A stretch of 64,000 nucleotides of DNA, taken from Phorcus lineatus. Its lineage: Eukaryota; Mollusca; Gastropoda; Trochida; Trochidae. The stretch covers positions 27,637,264-27,701,263 of the forward strand of contig OV121092.1 in NCBI GenBank assembly GCA_921293015.1, written 5' to 3'. Below, one piece after another: positions 35,574 through 46,436 of the stretch. The notes under the pieces were generated by a model, which worked only from the letters and a program-made list of their open reading frames with translations, ran no database searches and was not told where the DNA came from. The first letter of the stretch is position 1; each line of letters opens with the position of its first letter. The position numbers and the translations under genes are program-made.

Positions 35574-37582
35574 TAGTATGTAGGTTACTGTTTCAGATGC
35601 AGGTGCATAAACATGAACATGGATTGCCACAGACATTCTGTATTTTATCAGCTAATACAATGCATGGGATCAGTCAAAGGGGTATAAATGACACTCCTTG
35701 TAATAATAAGGGAATACAATTTCATTTATCAGAGCTCAAGTGCTTTACATACTAATGATATTGAACACATTTTAGAATTGCAAATACTTGCAAAAAGGTT
35801 TGCTCGGTTTAATATGATTATTTTCTATAATCCATAATACTTAAAAGTGAGAAAAAAACCCCAATGTGCAATAGAGTTATTCTCTAATATTCCTCAAACT
35901 AGAATATTTGGAATATGAATGGTATCTACTATATTCTACTGATCATATCAATAAATCTGTTAGAATGTTAAAACATGTCTTAAAAGCATATATTACCCAA
36001 TGTAGTTCTGCAAATCCATTTAACTGTCAGTAACCTAACAGAGACCGTGTAAATAGAATAAAATGTATCACTACATTATTCACACTCACTTAATTTGGCT
36101 TGTTAACTTGAATACGTACTGAACGAATTCTTCAACTAGAAAGGCATTATTTTTAGTTACATCGTTTCATGACGTCTATTGTCGAAAAAAAAAAAATGGT
36201 TTAGGAATAAAACCAATTTCGGTATTATTCAATTTAACGTACTCTGTTGTAACTGGATCGATCACATGCATTTCAGACGGCAAAATGTCTAAAAAATAAT
36301 ACCCTGATACATCAGACAGTTCGCATTTGCGCAGTTGATACAGAAATAAAACGCTATAAATCATCGATGCATCACCCACACTTCCTGAAAAGTCATGACA
36401 TGCTAAAAGACTGAGGGTTTCATGATTAACAATTCCTTTTATTTAGGAGAAAGGTCCCTATCATTTTGAGACAATGGTATCATAAGCTTATGATGATGTA
36501 CAAAATAAACAAAACACTGATTACAACGATATCATCAACTTTAGAGTAGTAAAGCCATAGTAAAGTCCAGTTTTAGTGTAAATGTGAGACTTTTACAATA
36601 CAATTACAAAAAACCCCATTTATTTTGAAAGTATTTAAAATAAAATTCTACATCTCAAGTATATTTCTACTTTGTCGAAACAAGTGATAAACTACTTAGC
36701 TTAACATGAATATTCTCTTAAACGTCAAAGGACTTCAAACAAGATTAATGATCGCAATTATCTTAACATCTCTGATCTAAATCCACAAATCTCACTTGAT
36801 GGTGAATCTCACGTCTTATTAATTGAAATCATTCATACCTACTGGGTGAGTGATATTTTCTTTTTACAATAATTTAACCTTTTTCATTCCAACTCTTTGA
36901 GCTTCATGTTGAACTTTTTTTGGCATATAGATAGTCATGATTTCACATTCAACCACGGACAAATATTGTGTAATACAAAACAGATTTGCCTCTTGGGTTT
37001 ACATCGCTTTTTATATTTCTTTTTATCTTTTCCTATTTTAAAAATGTCTTTATTACATCATAGATTCATTTAGATATAAATACATACAAAGGACTATCTT
37101 TTACTGAAACTTAATATGGAAATTCCTACTCCACGTAGTACCAATGTGGCAATTAAGAGTGTTCTATTTCCTCAATGATTGATAACAAAATGTAAAAATT
37201 TTCCTCATGAACTCTTACAATGATAGAATGGAAAGGTGAAAAAGTATATAAGTTTAAACATATTATGCATAGGGATATGATGCAGTGTCATGGACATATA
37301 TCAAAGTAATATATGAAAGCTCGATTCACCATTGTAGTCCAAGACAACATTTTAAAATATTTTTGATACCTTAAAAGATCACAGAAGTATTTCACAAACA
37401 GCGAATATTCATACACTTATGAAAATGTAAACGTATGTAAATTTATTATAGAGTTGATATCATATGAAATATTCCATCCATTGATTTTCAGTGTCGTGGT
37501 TTAAGAAGACAGTTACACATTGATGTTTTTGTAATTGATAATTAGCATTAATATAATTATAACATGTCTTAGGACAAACATT

Positions 37583-37598
37583 CCCCCCCCCCCCCCCC
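37583..37598 (+). repeat. Homopolymer C16
   Basis: A run of 16 C stands out in strongly AT-rich DNA. Its length should be treated with caution because such runs are error-prone in assembly. Confidence 0.9.
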
Positions 37599-38184
37599 TT
37601 ATAATGTGTAATTTGCATTTCGTATATAAATTAAATAAATTATCTACAGTGTGCTGTTCGGTGTTATGCTTATATATCTATATATCATATTCTAATATAA
37701 ATTGTCGAAGATATTACTTTCGTTGGCAATTTGATAAATGTTGAAGTAACATATTACAAATGAATAATACCCTATTCGTAATTAGTGAATCATATTTCAG
37801 ATAAATTGTGTAACAGAAAAAAAAGATATACAAACTAAATGTCATACAACTACAGGTGAAAGATATTGATCATCTTAATTAGTTCTTCATTTTACAAGTG
37901 ACTTACAGTTGAACATCTAATGTGGTTTAGTCTAAAAGTCAAGAAGGTTTTATTTAGATGTACTAATGCAAAGGATAATAGGAACTTCGACAATCAAAAC
38001 CCATGGGTTAATTTACACAGCTAATGGCAGTATGATATTAGCCGATAACCAAAAAATGGTGTTTTCTATTTTGAGAAAGAAAATTAGTCTGTTGTTTCAT
38101 TTTTTTTCATTTCGTGTTCAGTCAACTTAACGTGGCAAGTATTAATTAAGAAAGCAAACATAGACAAGATGTCACCATAACTTT

Positions 38185-38428
38185 TTATATGTAGCTATTT
38201 TCCGTTGTGGGTCTTGTAGTTTTTAGGTAGGTCACTGATTTGGATTGTATTTTTAACACATCAGTAATGATCTTGGGCACATAAGTAAGACCGGAAACTG
38301 CTTTACTTGTCTGGTCCACAGTTTCCTGGACATTAGCTTTTAAGAGTTTAAAGTTAGGCAGACAGTCTTGGATCTTTCTGCAATTTTTCTCAAGCCAATT
38401 GCTCACATGAGGAACTTGAGGACAGATT
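38185..38428 (-). CDS. Candidate 3'-terminal exon, unknown product
   Basis: The minus-strand open frame ends at TAA 38187-38185. The peptide is well mixed and helix-prone: NWLEKNCRKIQDCLPNFKLL, then NVQETVDQTSKAVSGLTYVP and LKIQSKSVTYLK. A plausible acceptor precedes it (TGTTTCTTAATTAATCTGTC then CTCAAG), so the exon may start near 38416 with no ATG of its own. There is no clear counterpart in the paralogous copy 3. No domain is recognised, and chance remains possible. Confidence 0.3.
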
Positions 38429-40557
38429 AATTAAGAAACACAAGTTCTGATTCATTCCATTTGGAATTTAAAAACTATAGATCTCATGAAACAAGGAGTG
38501 GGTCAATAAATGTGCTAATGTCCATTGCAAATCGTGACAAAATCTTTTAAAGCGATAGTGAACTTGACTTGGCTTAATGTGATTTTTGTTATTGAAAAAA
38601 TAAAGGTTAACTTATTTGAGGAATAATTACACAAGGATGTGACTTGAATAACTTATATGAGATATGCGTAATTTGCAGACTGTTGTGTATGCTTCTGTCT
38701 TAGTTTCTTCAACACAAGTTTTTTTTATCCTTAAACAATCTTACATGGACATAACTCTCGTAGTCTCAAGTAACCTGAAAACTTGACAGAAAAAAAGAGA
38801 AAAATGAAAAACAGGATCCCACTAAAGGAGAAAATGATACAAAAACATGCTTTATGTAGAATATCCTGGTTTCATATAAGCTTATCGAATCACGATCAAA
38901 ACATTTCTGTTTCATCTACCAAAAGTAAATAAGCAGGACCTTTCAATCTGAAAATATTTCCTCAGTGCCGGCATATTTTAGACAAAAATTTGTAGATATT
39001 CATGTAAACAATATTCCTGATCTGATATTTCAAAATGGAAAACGTATTATAAGATCAAAGGCTGATACGACCATAATCTTAAAAGACATCAAGTGAAGGT
39101 ATTTCATTTCAAAATCAGCCTTTAGCATAACACACAATTTACAGGGCGAGTTGTATATTTTTCTTTGATGTGTACATTAATCAACAGAGGATGGGCCTCA
39201 AAGACATGTTTGATATATTTGATAAGCAAGCTGAGGTTTCAGCATTTATTTGACTGTTTATCATTAGTTGTGTAAATTGATAAGTCTTATGTGCAAGGTA
39301 TGAAATACGGTTTTGTAATTAGTAGAATTTTCTACAAATATTTAATTATTTGCTCTCCCATTAACCAAGTAAATTTTATCAAATTCACAGCAGTATCGAA
39401 TCATTAAAGAACATCATCTCTGCTTCCCTTCCCCATATTTAACACATATATCAAGAGGCACATGAAGGCAAATTAAAAAAACCCACACTTTTATGGAGAT
39501 ATAAATTTGTTAAGGCCAAAAGTGACAACTTTGTAAGAAAATTTTAATGAGCCAACACTACAGATTGTCTGATGTCTTCTTTACTGATAAACTTGGCTTG
39601 ATACTGATTGCAAGTATAAAGGCAGTCGGACGTTTTTGACAGATATTTTCCAAATCTCCCCCGAGAAAAATTAATTCATTCAGAATGTATTGGCTTCAGA
39701 GGTCAATATATCTCATTACTCAACCCAATTATCCCTAGCGGCAGAGGTAATAATCAAGTTTCAAGCAAAAATATGAGATGAAATCAAAAGACAACAATCA
39801 TAAGTTAGTTGTCAAGAGGGCAAAGAAAATTCCTATGTCACCCGTGACTGAATGTTATAACGAATTTATCTTACCGAATATCTTCATGTATTATTAAAAA
39901 GACAAACAGAAATGAACAACACCTACAAATGTATGACTTGATCACGTGACTTTGGTTGATTGACGTAGAAGCACGCTTTACTCATGTAGCGGGATATAAG
40001 GGGTTTATCATCCCTCGGTGACGGTGAGTATGGATATTTGTTTAGGGTCACATGGACCAATCAGAGATTGGCATTCTTACATGAGGTAGGATAATGACAT
40101 ATAAATGTCCTGGCCTTAGTTTTAACTTTTTTTTGCAATAGGGAAATCGCAATATTATAAAAAAGTTAAAATATACGCTTTAAGTTTATAACATTATATT
40201 TTGATTGAATTAGATAAATTATGAACTTCAAACATATATTTAATTCTTTAAAACACTTTTAACATTGTTTTGTCCAAGTGCTGAATTTTGTTCTTGATAA
40301 ATCAGCAAGGGTTTAGAAATGGTAATTTCTGCAATTCATTTTATCAAACTCAATAACTTCTTCAAAGTTATAACCTTGATGTATAAACACTGTTATCTTA
40401 TCATTAACTGAATAACGCCAATTTGATCTCGAGAAATCATACATAAGTAATAGATATCTAAAAGGATCTTACAATTCTAAGGACTATTAGGGAAGTATAT
40501 CATTAAAATGTATAGACAAGTAGTTTATGACATTTTACAAGAAATTTATGTGAATCA

Positions 40558-41042
40558 CAATCTAGTTAAAACTAGATGTATTCATCCGTCAATACATCTA
40601 GAGAATTACTGATTGAGGTCATGTTCAGCTGACCTTTGACTAATTTTGAACCGACTAATAAAATAAGGGTAGGAAGACAGCTTTCAACCAATCAAAGGCG
40701 GGTTTCTTTTGCATCCTTCAAAACTTATTTTGTCATTGTTTGACCAAATGTGTTGATTTCCTTTTTCACAAATTACCAAATAAACAACCCAAAAATATTC
40801 CGTAAAAATTATCAGCACAGAATTTATGCTGTCATCATACTTTTCAACACAATTCACTGCGAAACATTGGTAGCATTCGGAATTTGTAATCGAGGTGCTT
40901 AAGATCCGCGATTCGAAGAGCTGGGCCAGAACTCTTTTGATTGGGTGATGTTTGCGCCTGCTCGACACGGAATAGACCTTTAATTCGCTAGATGTAATAA
41001 CGGACTTCGGGACTTTATTACAGCTAGTTTTAACTAGATTGT
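40558..41042. mobile_element. hAT-like non-autonomous transposon, 485 bp
   Basis: Terminal inverted repeats CAATCTAGTTAAAACTAG (left) and its complement (right, ending 41042) are flanked by the 8-bp direct repeat GTGAATCA at 40550-40557 and 41043-41050. Copy 3 has a single GTGAATCA at the homologous site (33598), confirming the duplication. Inside each end is a further hairpin: CTAGATGTATT / AATACATCTAG on the left and CTAGATGTAATA / TATTACAGCTAG on the right. An 8-bp duplication fits the hAT superfamily. A 125-codon frame on the minus strand (40684-41061) runs through the right end and is not a transposase. Confidence 0.82.
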
Positions 41043-41219
41043 GTGAATCAATCCTTATCACCTGATGTTAAACGGTTAATTCTGAGAACTACCTACATCA
41101 CTCATTGACATTTAGAATTAATGTTAACATGCAACAGCTTATATTTCGCATTTACATTTATACAATTCCATTACCTTGCACATGGGGTGATGAATTTGTT
41201 TATTTGAATAGGTTTGGCT

Positions 41220-41887
41220 GGGGATGTCTCTGAATGCCGGCAGGTCATGGTTGGTGAACTAATCCTTGTTGTTACAAGCATGGGGGTCGTATCAAAAACC
41301 TTTATATTGCCCCAATATGTCCCCCAATGAAACATGCAAATATTCAGAGCAACAATGATAAACTCAGAAAGGAATTTCTCAGTTTTTATTTTTGATAATA
41401 CACAATTATATACATTATATTACTACATAGTACAAATTAATACATAGTACATTACAGGCCAACATAATGTGCAACAGTGTCGTGGTACTGCTCCCTTGAC
41501 ATTTGTCCATTCATAATCTGAGTTTTCGCAAACCCAAGAGCACTGTCAAGTGCTCTATACTTCTTCTTCTTGGGTGGCATACGACCTCCAGCAGTTACCT
41601 GCAGGATGGTGATCTCGGTCGCATTCTGCTCATGTCGCAGCAAGTCAATGAATTTGAAGAGATTTGGGTGACTGGCGCCACGCTTGTTGAAGCTCGAGTG
41701 CCAGCCTTCAACATGGTTGGTCGTCCTGGGGCCGGTTGTGTGGAAATGGTTCCACATGGTCTGGTCAGGTGCTTCCACCCACTGCTCCGTCACATAGTCA
41801 GCAAACTTGGAGGTTTTTGCTACCAATTAGCACGCTTCATTGCTTTGCCTACCAAAATCCAGTCTGCCGGCATTCAGAGACCAAATC
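41220..41887 (-). mobile_element. MULE-type transposon, internally deleted
   Basis: An exact 18-bp inverted repeat (GTCTCTGAATGCCGGCAG at 41226-41243; complement at 41864-41881) bounds a transposase fragment. Six bases outside each repeat is the direct repeat GTTTGGCT (41212-41219 and 41888-41895). An 8-9 bp duplication is what Mutator-like elements leave. The outermost six bases of the two ends do not match well, so the ends are slightly uncertain. Confidence 0.7.
41452..41826 (-). pseudogene. MULE transposase, C-terminal fragment
   Basis: About 125 codons are open on the minus strand. The block RTTNHVEGWHSSFNKR, then HPNLFKFIDLLRHEQ, is the hallmark of the C-terminal region of Mutator-like transposases that often carry a FLYWCH domain (family pattern: Asn, Glu-Gly-x-His, then HPNxWKFIxxL). 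It lies after the catalytic domain, which is missing here. A Lys-rich PPKKKK and the end HYVGL follow. Upstream of the fragment a short open stretch (MPADWILVGKAMKRANW) is cut by a stop, so this is a 5'-truncated relic inside the deleted element. Confidence 0.8.
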
Positions 41888-42560
41888 GTTTGGCTATTGC
41901 TTCTTAAGCTTAAATAAGTTCTAAGGTATTTAGTTAATGCAAGTTTAATATTATTGAAAGCATTACATCAGATCTTCTTGTTTTCTCGGTGGCCAGCAGG
42001 TTGTTCTCCAAGTTATACAATTTCGATGTTTGCGATAAATTCTTCACTGAGAGGAATATTCTTTCTTTTGTAAGTTGTGAAACTTTTTTGAATGGGTTTA
42101 ACCATTATTACTGAAACTTACATGACGTTCAACCTGAGAGTTCATTTCAAAACGCATATGTACCAAGGCCTTGAAAACTTCGATGTAATCTCGTTAAGGC
42201 AAGTAACCATGTTTAACTGTGCCCTTGATACAAAGAAATGATCACAATAGCCTTGATAAAGATCAACATAAAAAAATTACCTAATAAGGAAACGATATGA
42301 TGCTTTAACGTTTCATATATCCTTTTAGATATGAAAATAATCTAAAATGAAAACAAGACGTTATAAACATATATTGTCAGAGGCTGAAAGAAGACTTCCA
42401 ATTTACATAAATACAAGAATAATAAGTATCCGGCCGTTCTCGTTCGATTCACAGAAGTAGTGGTTTGTTAATTTTTGCAAACATACATTTAGGGTCTAAC
42501 CTTTCCATTAAAGCAAATATCTCCTTTCCATTGCATGACACTAGCGGTATCGGTGCTTAA

Positions 42561-43267
42561 GGATGTCCGCTCTTCAAATTTAAAGTATTAAACTTTTTTT
42601 CTAACTTGTTTTTTTCAAAGGTTTAGTGTATATGCATGAAATATCCACCCCAAAAAATAGGGGTTAGTGTGGGTTTTTTCGAGATATTTTAAGACATAGA
42701 TTCCTCTGTCAGTCAGAGTTTTAACATGGGAGTCTATGGGGATATGATGACCTTTTCGGAGAAATCTTAAATTTTAATTAGTTCCTGTATTAAACTTTTT
42801 TGAATATGAAAACATGTTAGAATTAACATAATCTTCTTCCAGAAAAAAGTAAAATATATATATGGTACTGTGGGTTTTTAGCCGCTACGGCACATCATGT
42901 ATTCAAACATTTCAATTAAATTATCAACATTCAAGCTATTTTTGGACTAAAAACATGCTTTCTCCCACTCATTATCTTAAAATATACCTTAAGACATTCA
43001 TACAAATCATATTCATTCAACAACATCTACTTTCTAAGAAAAACAGATGATAGAACGTGCTCAAATAATAGTTACAATTAAAATTGCTGAGTCAGCAAAA
43101 TTGTGAATAATTTCAAAATGAAAATACTACGTTTCTTTATTTTGATGAATATTTAGTATGAAATCATCAAAATTGAGAAATTACCGCTTCATGTTGGTTT
43201 ATTTTATAAGAACATTATGATTTAAGGTTATTTGAATTTTGTAACTGTGACTGAGGAGCGAACATCC
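42561..43267. mobile_element. TTAA-flanked non-autonomous DNA transposon
   Basis: The 707-bp element has terminal inverted repeats GGATGTCCGCTCTTCA (left) and GGATGTTCGCTCCTCA (right, complement), 14 of 16 matching. TTAA lies on both sides (42557-42560, 43268-43271). Removing the element and one TTAA leaves flanks that align to copy 3 at about 34070-34105 (AGTGGCATCGGTGGTTGAA). TTAA targets are used by piggyBac and Kolobok families; the superfamily cannot be decided. No transposase is present. Confidence 0.82.
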
Positions 43268-43657
43268 TTAATTGACGTCACTCACTGTTCATTTACAAAT
43301 CATGCCTTCTAGACAGTGATGACTGAACCACTGGTAATAAGTTTTGAAAATATAACTATGCTAGAAGAAACTGCTGCCATTACATAATTAAAGTTCTGTG
43401 GATCGGTTTTTTTGTCAAGCCTCGTTAGATCGAGCTCTAGCAGTCACTGACAGTTGGTTTCTCTAGTATGTTAATATAAGTAGGTCACTGTTTCAACACT
43501 GACATAGTTAGCCCCATCCCACTAAGCATTTTACCTGACAATGCAATTCATAAGGTTATTTGCGGGATCAAGCTATCAGCTGTCAATGCTTATTTTAGAG
43601 GTCAAATATCATTTCTCACTTATAAGCTTACCACACGCTTTGATATAGGTCCATCGG

Positions 43658-43681
43658 TATATATATATATATATATATATT
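43658..43681. repeat. (TA)n microsatellite
   Basis: About 12 TA units directly abut the left end of the element at 43682. Confidence 0.95.
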
Positions 43682-43696
43682 TGAAAATAAAATACT

Positions 43697-44233
43697 TCAG
43701 ACGACACTTGCTGTAGATATCATTTTAATGATGACTGGATGCGTCGCATTTCGACTTGATAACAAGTAATAATGTACAATAGATTGTTTTAACAGCCAGT
43801 TTTTTCTTTTCATCCACACTTTTACACTTTTATTTTCCTCCCTAATTGTGTCATTCTTCCATATTTCCGAAAGATTATCTTGGCAATTATCTGCTCCACT
43901 GTCACTACAGATTTCTGAAATCAGTTCTAACATGAACTCATCAATCTCGTTATATTTTTGAACACACTTAGCGTGTTCATTAAACAGATTTTCTATCTCT
44001 GTTACAACAAGATATGTTGAAAATTGTATCCTGTATTCCTCTGAGGCAAATCGATTCCCCTTTTCCAAAAATTTATTTGGTATATAAGGGATCGGCATGT
44101 CTATGAAGTCACTATATATTTCCGCAGTCCGTTTTGTTCGGACTGTCCGTTTTGTTCGGCTGTTAAAACAACCATCAACTACATCTTCCAATGTGCAGAA
44201 AAATGAAAAAAGATCTACAAATAAGGGAAACAA
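43697..44233 (-). CDS. Unknown ORF inside inverted-repeat element
   Basis: The minus-strand frame is 178 codons long; an ATG at 44098-44096 gives a likely product of about 133 residues. It is rich in Glu/Asn/Ile and looks genuinely coding: MPIPYIPNKFLEKGNRF, then STYLVVTEIENLFNEHAKCV, EFMLELISEICSDSGADNC and KVWMKRKNWLLKQS. The middle part is helix-prone and acidic and the end is basic. No transposase, reverse transcriptase or GIY-YIG motif was seen, so it is not an evident Penelope polymerase. It ends within the left arm, which encodes its last 25 or so residues. Confidence 0.45.
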   Translation of the reverse strand: MFPLFVDLFSFFCTLEDVVDGCFNSRTKRTVRTKRTAEIYSDFIDMPIPYIPNKFLEKGNRFASEEYRIQFSTYLVVTEIENLFNEHAKCVQKYNEIDEFMLELISEICSDSGADNCQDNLSEIWKNDTIREENKSVKVWMKRKNWLLKQSIVHYYLLSSRNATHPVIIKMISTASVV

Positions 44234-44549
44234 TCACCTTCTGAAAAACAGGATCGAAAAGGATGGGAGGACACACGCCAGAACAACACCCCCAGTAATT
44301 GATCGAGAGCAACATTTGAAACAAATTTCAAATCAAAACCTACAATCGGAGGACTCCTTTACTGTAGAGAACTTGATTCAGTCTGAGGACTTATCATCAT
44401 CCGAGGACTTTCAACAATCCAACACAACTTTATCTAGTGTGAGAGAGGACTCTACTGTATCGCAATCGGAAGTGGAAGTAATGACAATTCATCCACATCA
44501 TTTCAGAATACCCTTTCAAAAACCTTTTGGAGTAAATTTAACTTTATAA
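44097..44549 (+). CDS. Unknown acidic Ser/Glu-rich ORF inside element
   Basis: The 150-codon frame starts at ATG 44097, overlapping the divergent ATG of the minus-strand ORF within CATG. An internal 17-bp duplication gives VRFVRTVRFVR near the start. The middle is basic and hydrophilic. Residues about 85-130 are Ser/Glu/Asp-rich with a repeated SED motif (SEDSFTVE, SEDLSSSEDF, SQSEVEVMT), and the end is HPHHFRIPFQKPFGVNLTL. Composition suggests a disordered regulatory-type protein. No family is recognised. It overlaps the other ORF by about 137 bases, and both may not be real. Confidence 0.4.
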   Translation: MSMKSLYISAVRFVRTVRFVRLLKQPSTTSSNVQKNEKRSTNKGNNHLLKNRIEKDGRTHARTTPPVIDREQHLKQISNQNLQSEDSFTVENLIQSEDLSSSEDFQQSNTTLSSVREDSTVSQSEVEVMTIHPHHFRIPFQKPFGVNLTL

Positions 44550-44922
44550 AAAGATATTCATCAAAAAACACTAAAACATATACTCCTAGAAATTACATGT
44601 ATACAAGTAGTGTCAACTGAGCAATTGAAACAAAAGATCAATTGATGGACTGGGACCGACCAGGAAGAAGCCATTACAATAACTCAAATATTAATCCCTC
44701 ATAAATAGCGCATTGTTAACTAATCGAGGTAACCACTTGTCACTTGCTAATCAATCAAAGTCTATTGTACATCATTTCATTGTTAAGCATGCGTACCTAT
44801 ATATTTGCCATGTTGTGAAAATTCCACACTGTTGAAAAGACTTGTTATCATCCAGTCATCATTAAAATGATATCTACAGTGTCGTCTGAAGTATGAAGTG
44901 ATACCTTCTTCACCTTTTTTAC

Positions 44923-44925
<3 letters not shown>

Positions 44926-44971
<46 letters not shown>
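44926..44971. repeat. (TA)n microsatellite
   Basis: About 22 TA units directly follow the right end of the inverted-repeat element. Confidence 0.95.
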
Positions 44972-44974
<3 letters not shown>

Positions 44975-46436
44975 GATCCAATCCATAGGATATAATTAAA
45001 AGTTAGAAAAAATGTGCAATATATTTATTATCTGATTAACCTCCAACTATGATATAAAACTATAAATATTTCTAATAATCATAGTATACAATTTTAAAAT
45101 ACGTTGTTAAAGCAAAGTTTACCCAATCAATTTCTGCAAAGCCGTTTTACTATTTTACCATTTTATCAAAAGTTTTACTGTACCTCTCACATGCATTTCA
45201 CTTGGCGAATTAAATTAATGTACTGAGCGAATTCCTGTACTGGCATCCAATATTCTTTTTATCAAATTATTTCTTGACGTCAATAGTTCCAAAAAATAAA
45301 TGGTTTTGGAATAAAACCAATTTTGTCATTATTGTATTTAACGTCCCCTGATGTAACTGGATCGGGAACATGTATTTCATATGGCTAAATGTCTGAAAAC
45401 TGATGCCCTGCTACATCAGATAGCAGGCACATATTAAGTAGACATAGAAATAACACGCTATTAATCGTTGATGCAACACCCACTCTTCCTGAAATGTCAT
45501 GATATAATATCAAAAGATGAATGTTTAGTGAGATACAATTAATTTCATTTAGGAAAAATTACAATTTTTTTTAGACAATGATATCATAAGCATATTTTGT
45601 TGATGTCGAAGTTCATCAAGATATTCTATTAAGATGGAAATCTATTGATCTAAAAACAACAAAAATTTCAATTTGAGACACTTACAGTTCAAATACAACA
45701 AAACAAATTCGTGAAATATCCTAAAGTTTTTTGGCAAATATATAATCTGAATCTCAAATATGTTTTTACTTTATTGACGTTGGTATTCAATTCCTGAACT
45801 TAATGTGAATATTCATTTAAAGGTAAACATAGATACCTCAAACATGAATCAGGAACGCAATTGTCTGTAATATGAATCCAAAAGTCTCATTTGATGTTGG
45901 ATCTCGCTACTTATAATTTGAAATCATACATAATTCATGCGTTTGCGACATTTTCCTGCTACAATAATTTAGCATTTACAATGCCGTAACTAAATAAGCT
46001 TAACGTTTCTCACTTTATTGACATTTATAAATTACAAATTTCACATACAGCCACGAAACAATGTGTTGTTCGCAACATGTTTGCCACTTCGGGATACTTA
46101 CTAAGATATTATGTGGAATCTCTACTTTGTTTATTACAATTATTGCAATATTGTAGATTCACCCAGTCTTTAATTGATAAGGGTGGCTAGTTTCAAAATA
46201 ATAATAGTTTAATACTATAAACAGGTAATGCTTGTGAAGATTCCTAAAGGCATTATGTGAAAGCTCAAGCCGCCATTTTAGTCAAAATAATTTCTGCTGG
46301 GTTCTCATTAGTAAATGATTGGTCACTTGAAATGATCATCAGAACCCGATTGAAAATCGGGGAACATTGTCACCATTTTACGAAATATAGTATAGAGTTG
46401 ACATCATATAAATTATTCCATCAAGTCTTTATTTTG

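Larger units (their letters stand above)
30850..37500. repeat. Diverged segmental duplicate, copy 3
   Basis: The segment aligns in order with 38.6-46.4 kb. A 300-bp stretch at 31027-31330 matches 38637-38940 at roughly three quarters of positions (shared AGGATCCCACT(G/A)AAGGAGAAAATGAT). Further anchors are TATATGAAGGCCAATTAAAA (32290; 39462) and the 33490-33780 block (40460-41215). The CATGCCTTCT block at 34120 matches 43303. The 36110-36480 block matches 45220-45610. The copies also share an anchor with copies 1 and 2. The mariner at 34356 is present only here. Boundaries are approximate. Confidence 0.85.
43682..44925. mobile_element. Inverted-repeat element between (TA)n tracts
   Basis: The left arm (about 43691-43768) and right arm (about 44840-44895) are inverted copies sharing ACTTCAGACGACAC, GTAGATATCATTTTAATGAT and GACTGGATG, with small gaps. 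The outer ends run into (TA)n on both sides. Copy 3 lacks the element at the homologous place (about 35760-35840). The termini resemble those of the ribozyme element at 47793-48036 (TTAAAATGAT, then GAAGTAT, TTAT and TTCAA). On the minus strand at 43737-43769 a hairpin ACTTG-TTAT-CAAGT, then C-GAAA, TGC-GAC-GCA and TC is the 3' half of a hammerhead. The CTGATGA half is not recognisable. Two unknown ORFs fill the interior. Confidence 0.7.
38600..46436. repeat. Diverged segmental duplicate, copy 4
   Basis: This is the paralogue of copy 3 (see anchors there), enlarged by at least five insertions absent from copy 3: the elements at 40558, 41220, 42561, 43682 and the SINE at 46437. The end of the shared region (GAGTTGACATCATAT at 46393) matches GAGTTGATATCATAT at 37451. 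Confidence 0.85.

Noticed and set aside
37583-37598. C16 run as a structured or regulatory element
   Set aside because: An isolated homopolymer shows no further structure and may be an assembly artefact in length.
40684-41061. 125-codon frame inside the hAT-like element
   Set aside because: It runs across the element's right end into flanking DNA and has no transposase motif.
44783-44986. 67-codon minus-strand frame with a Tyr-Ile run
   Set aside because: The run is simply the translated (TA)n tract.
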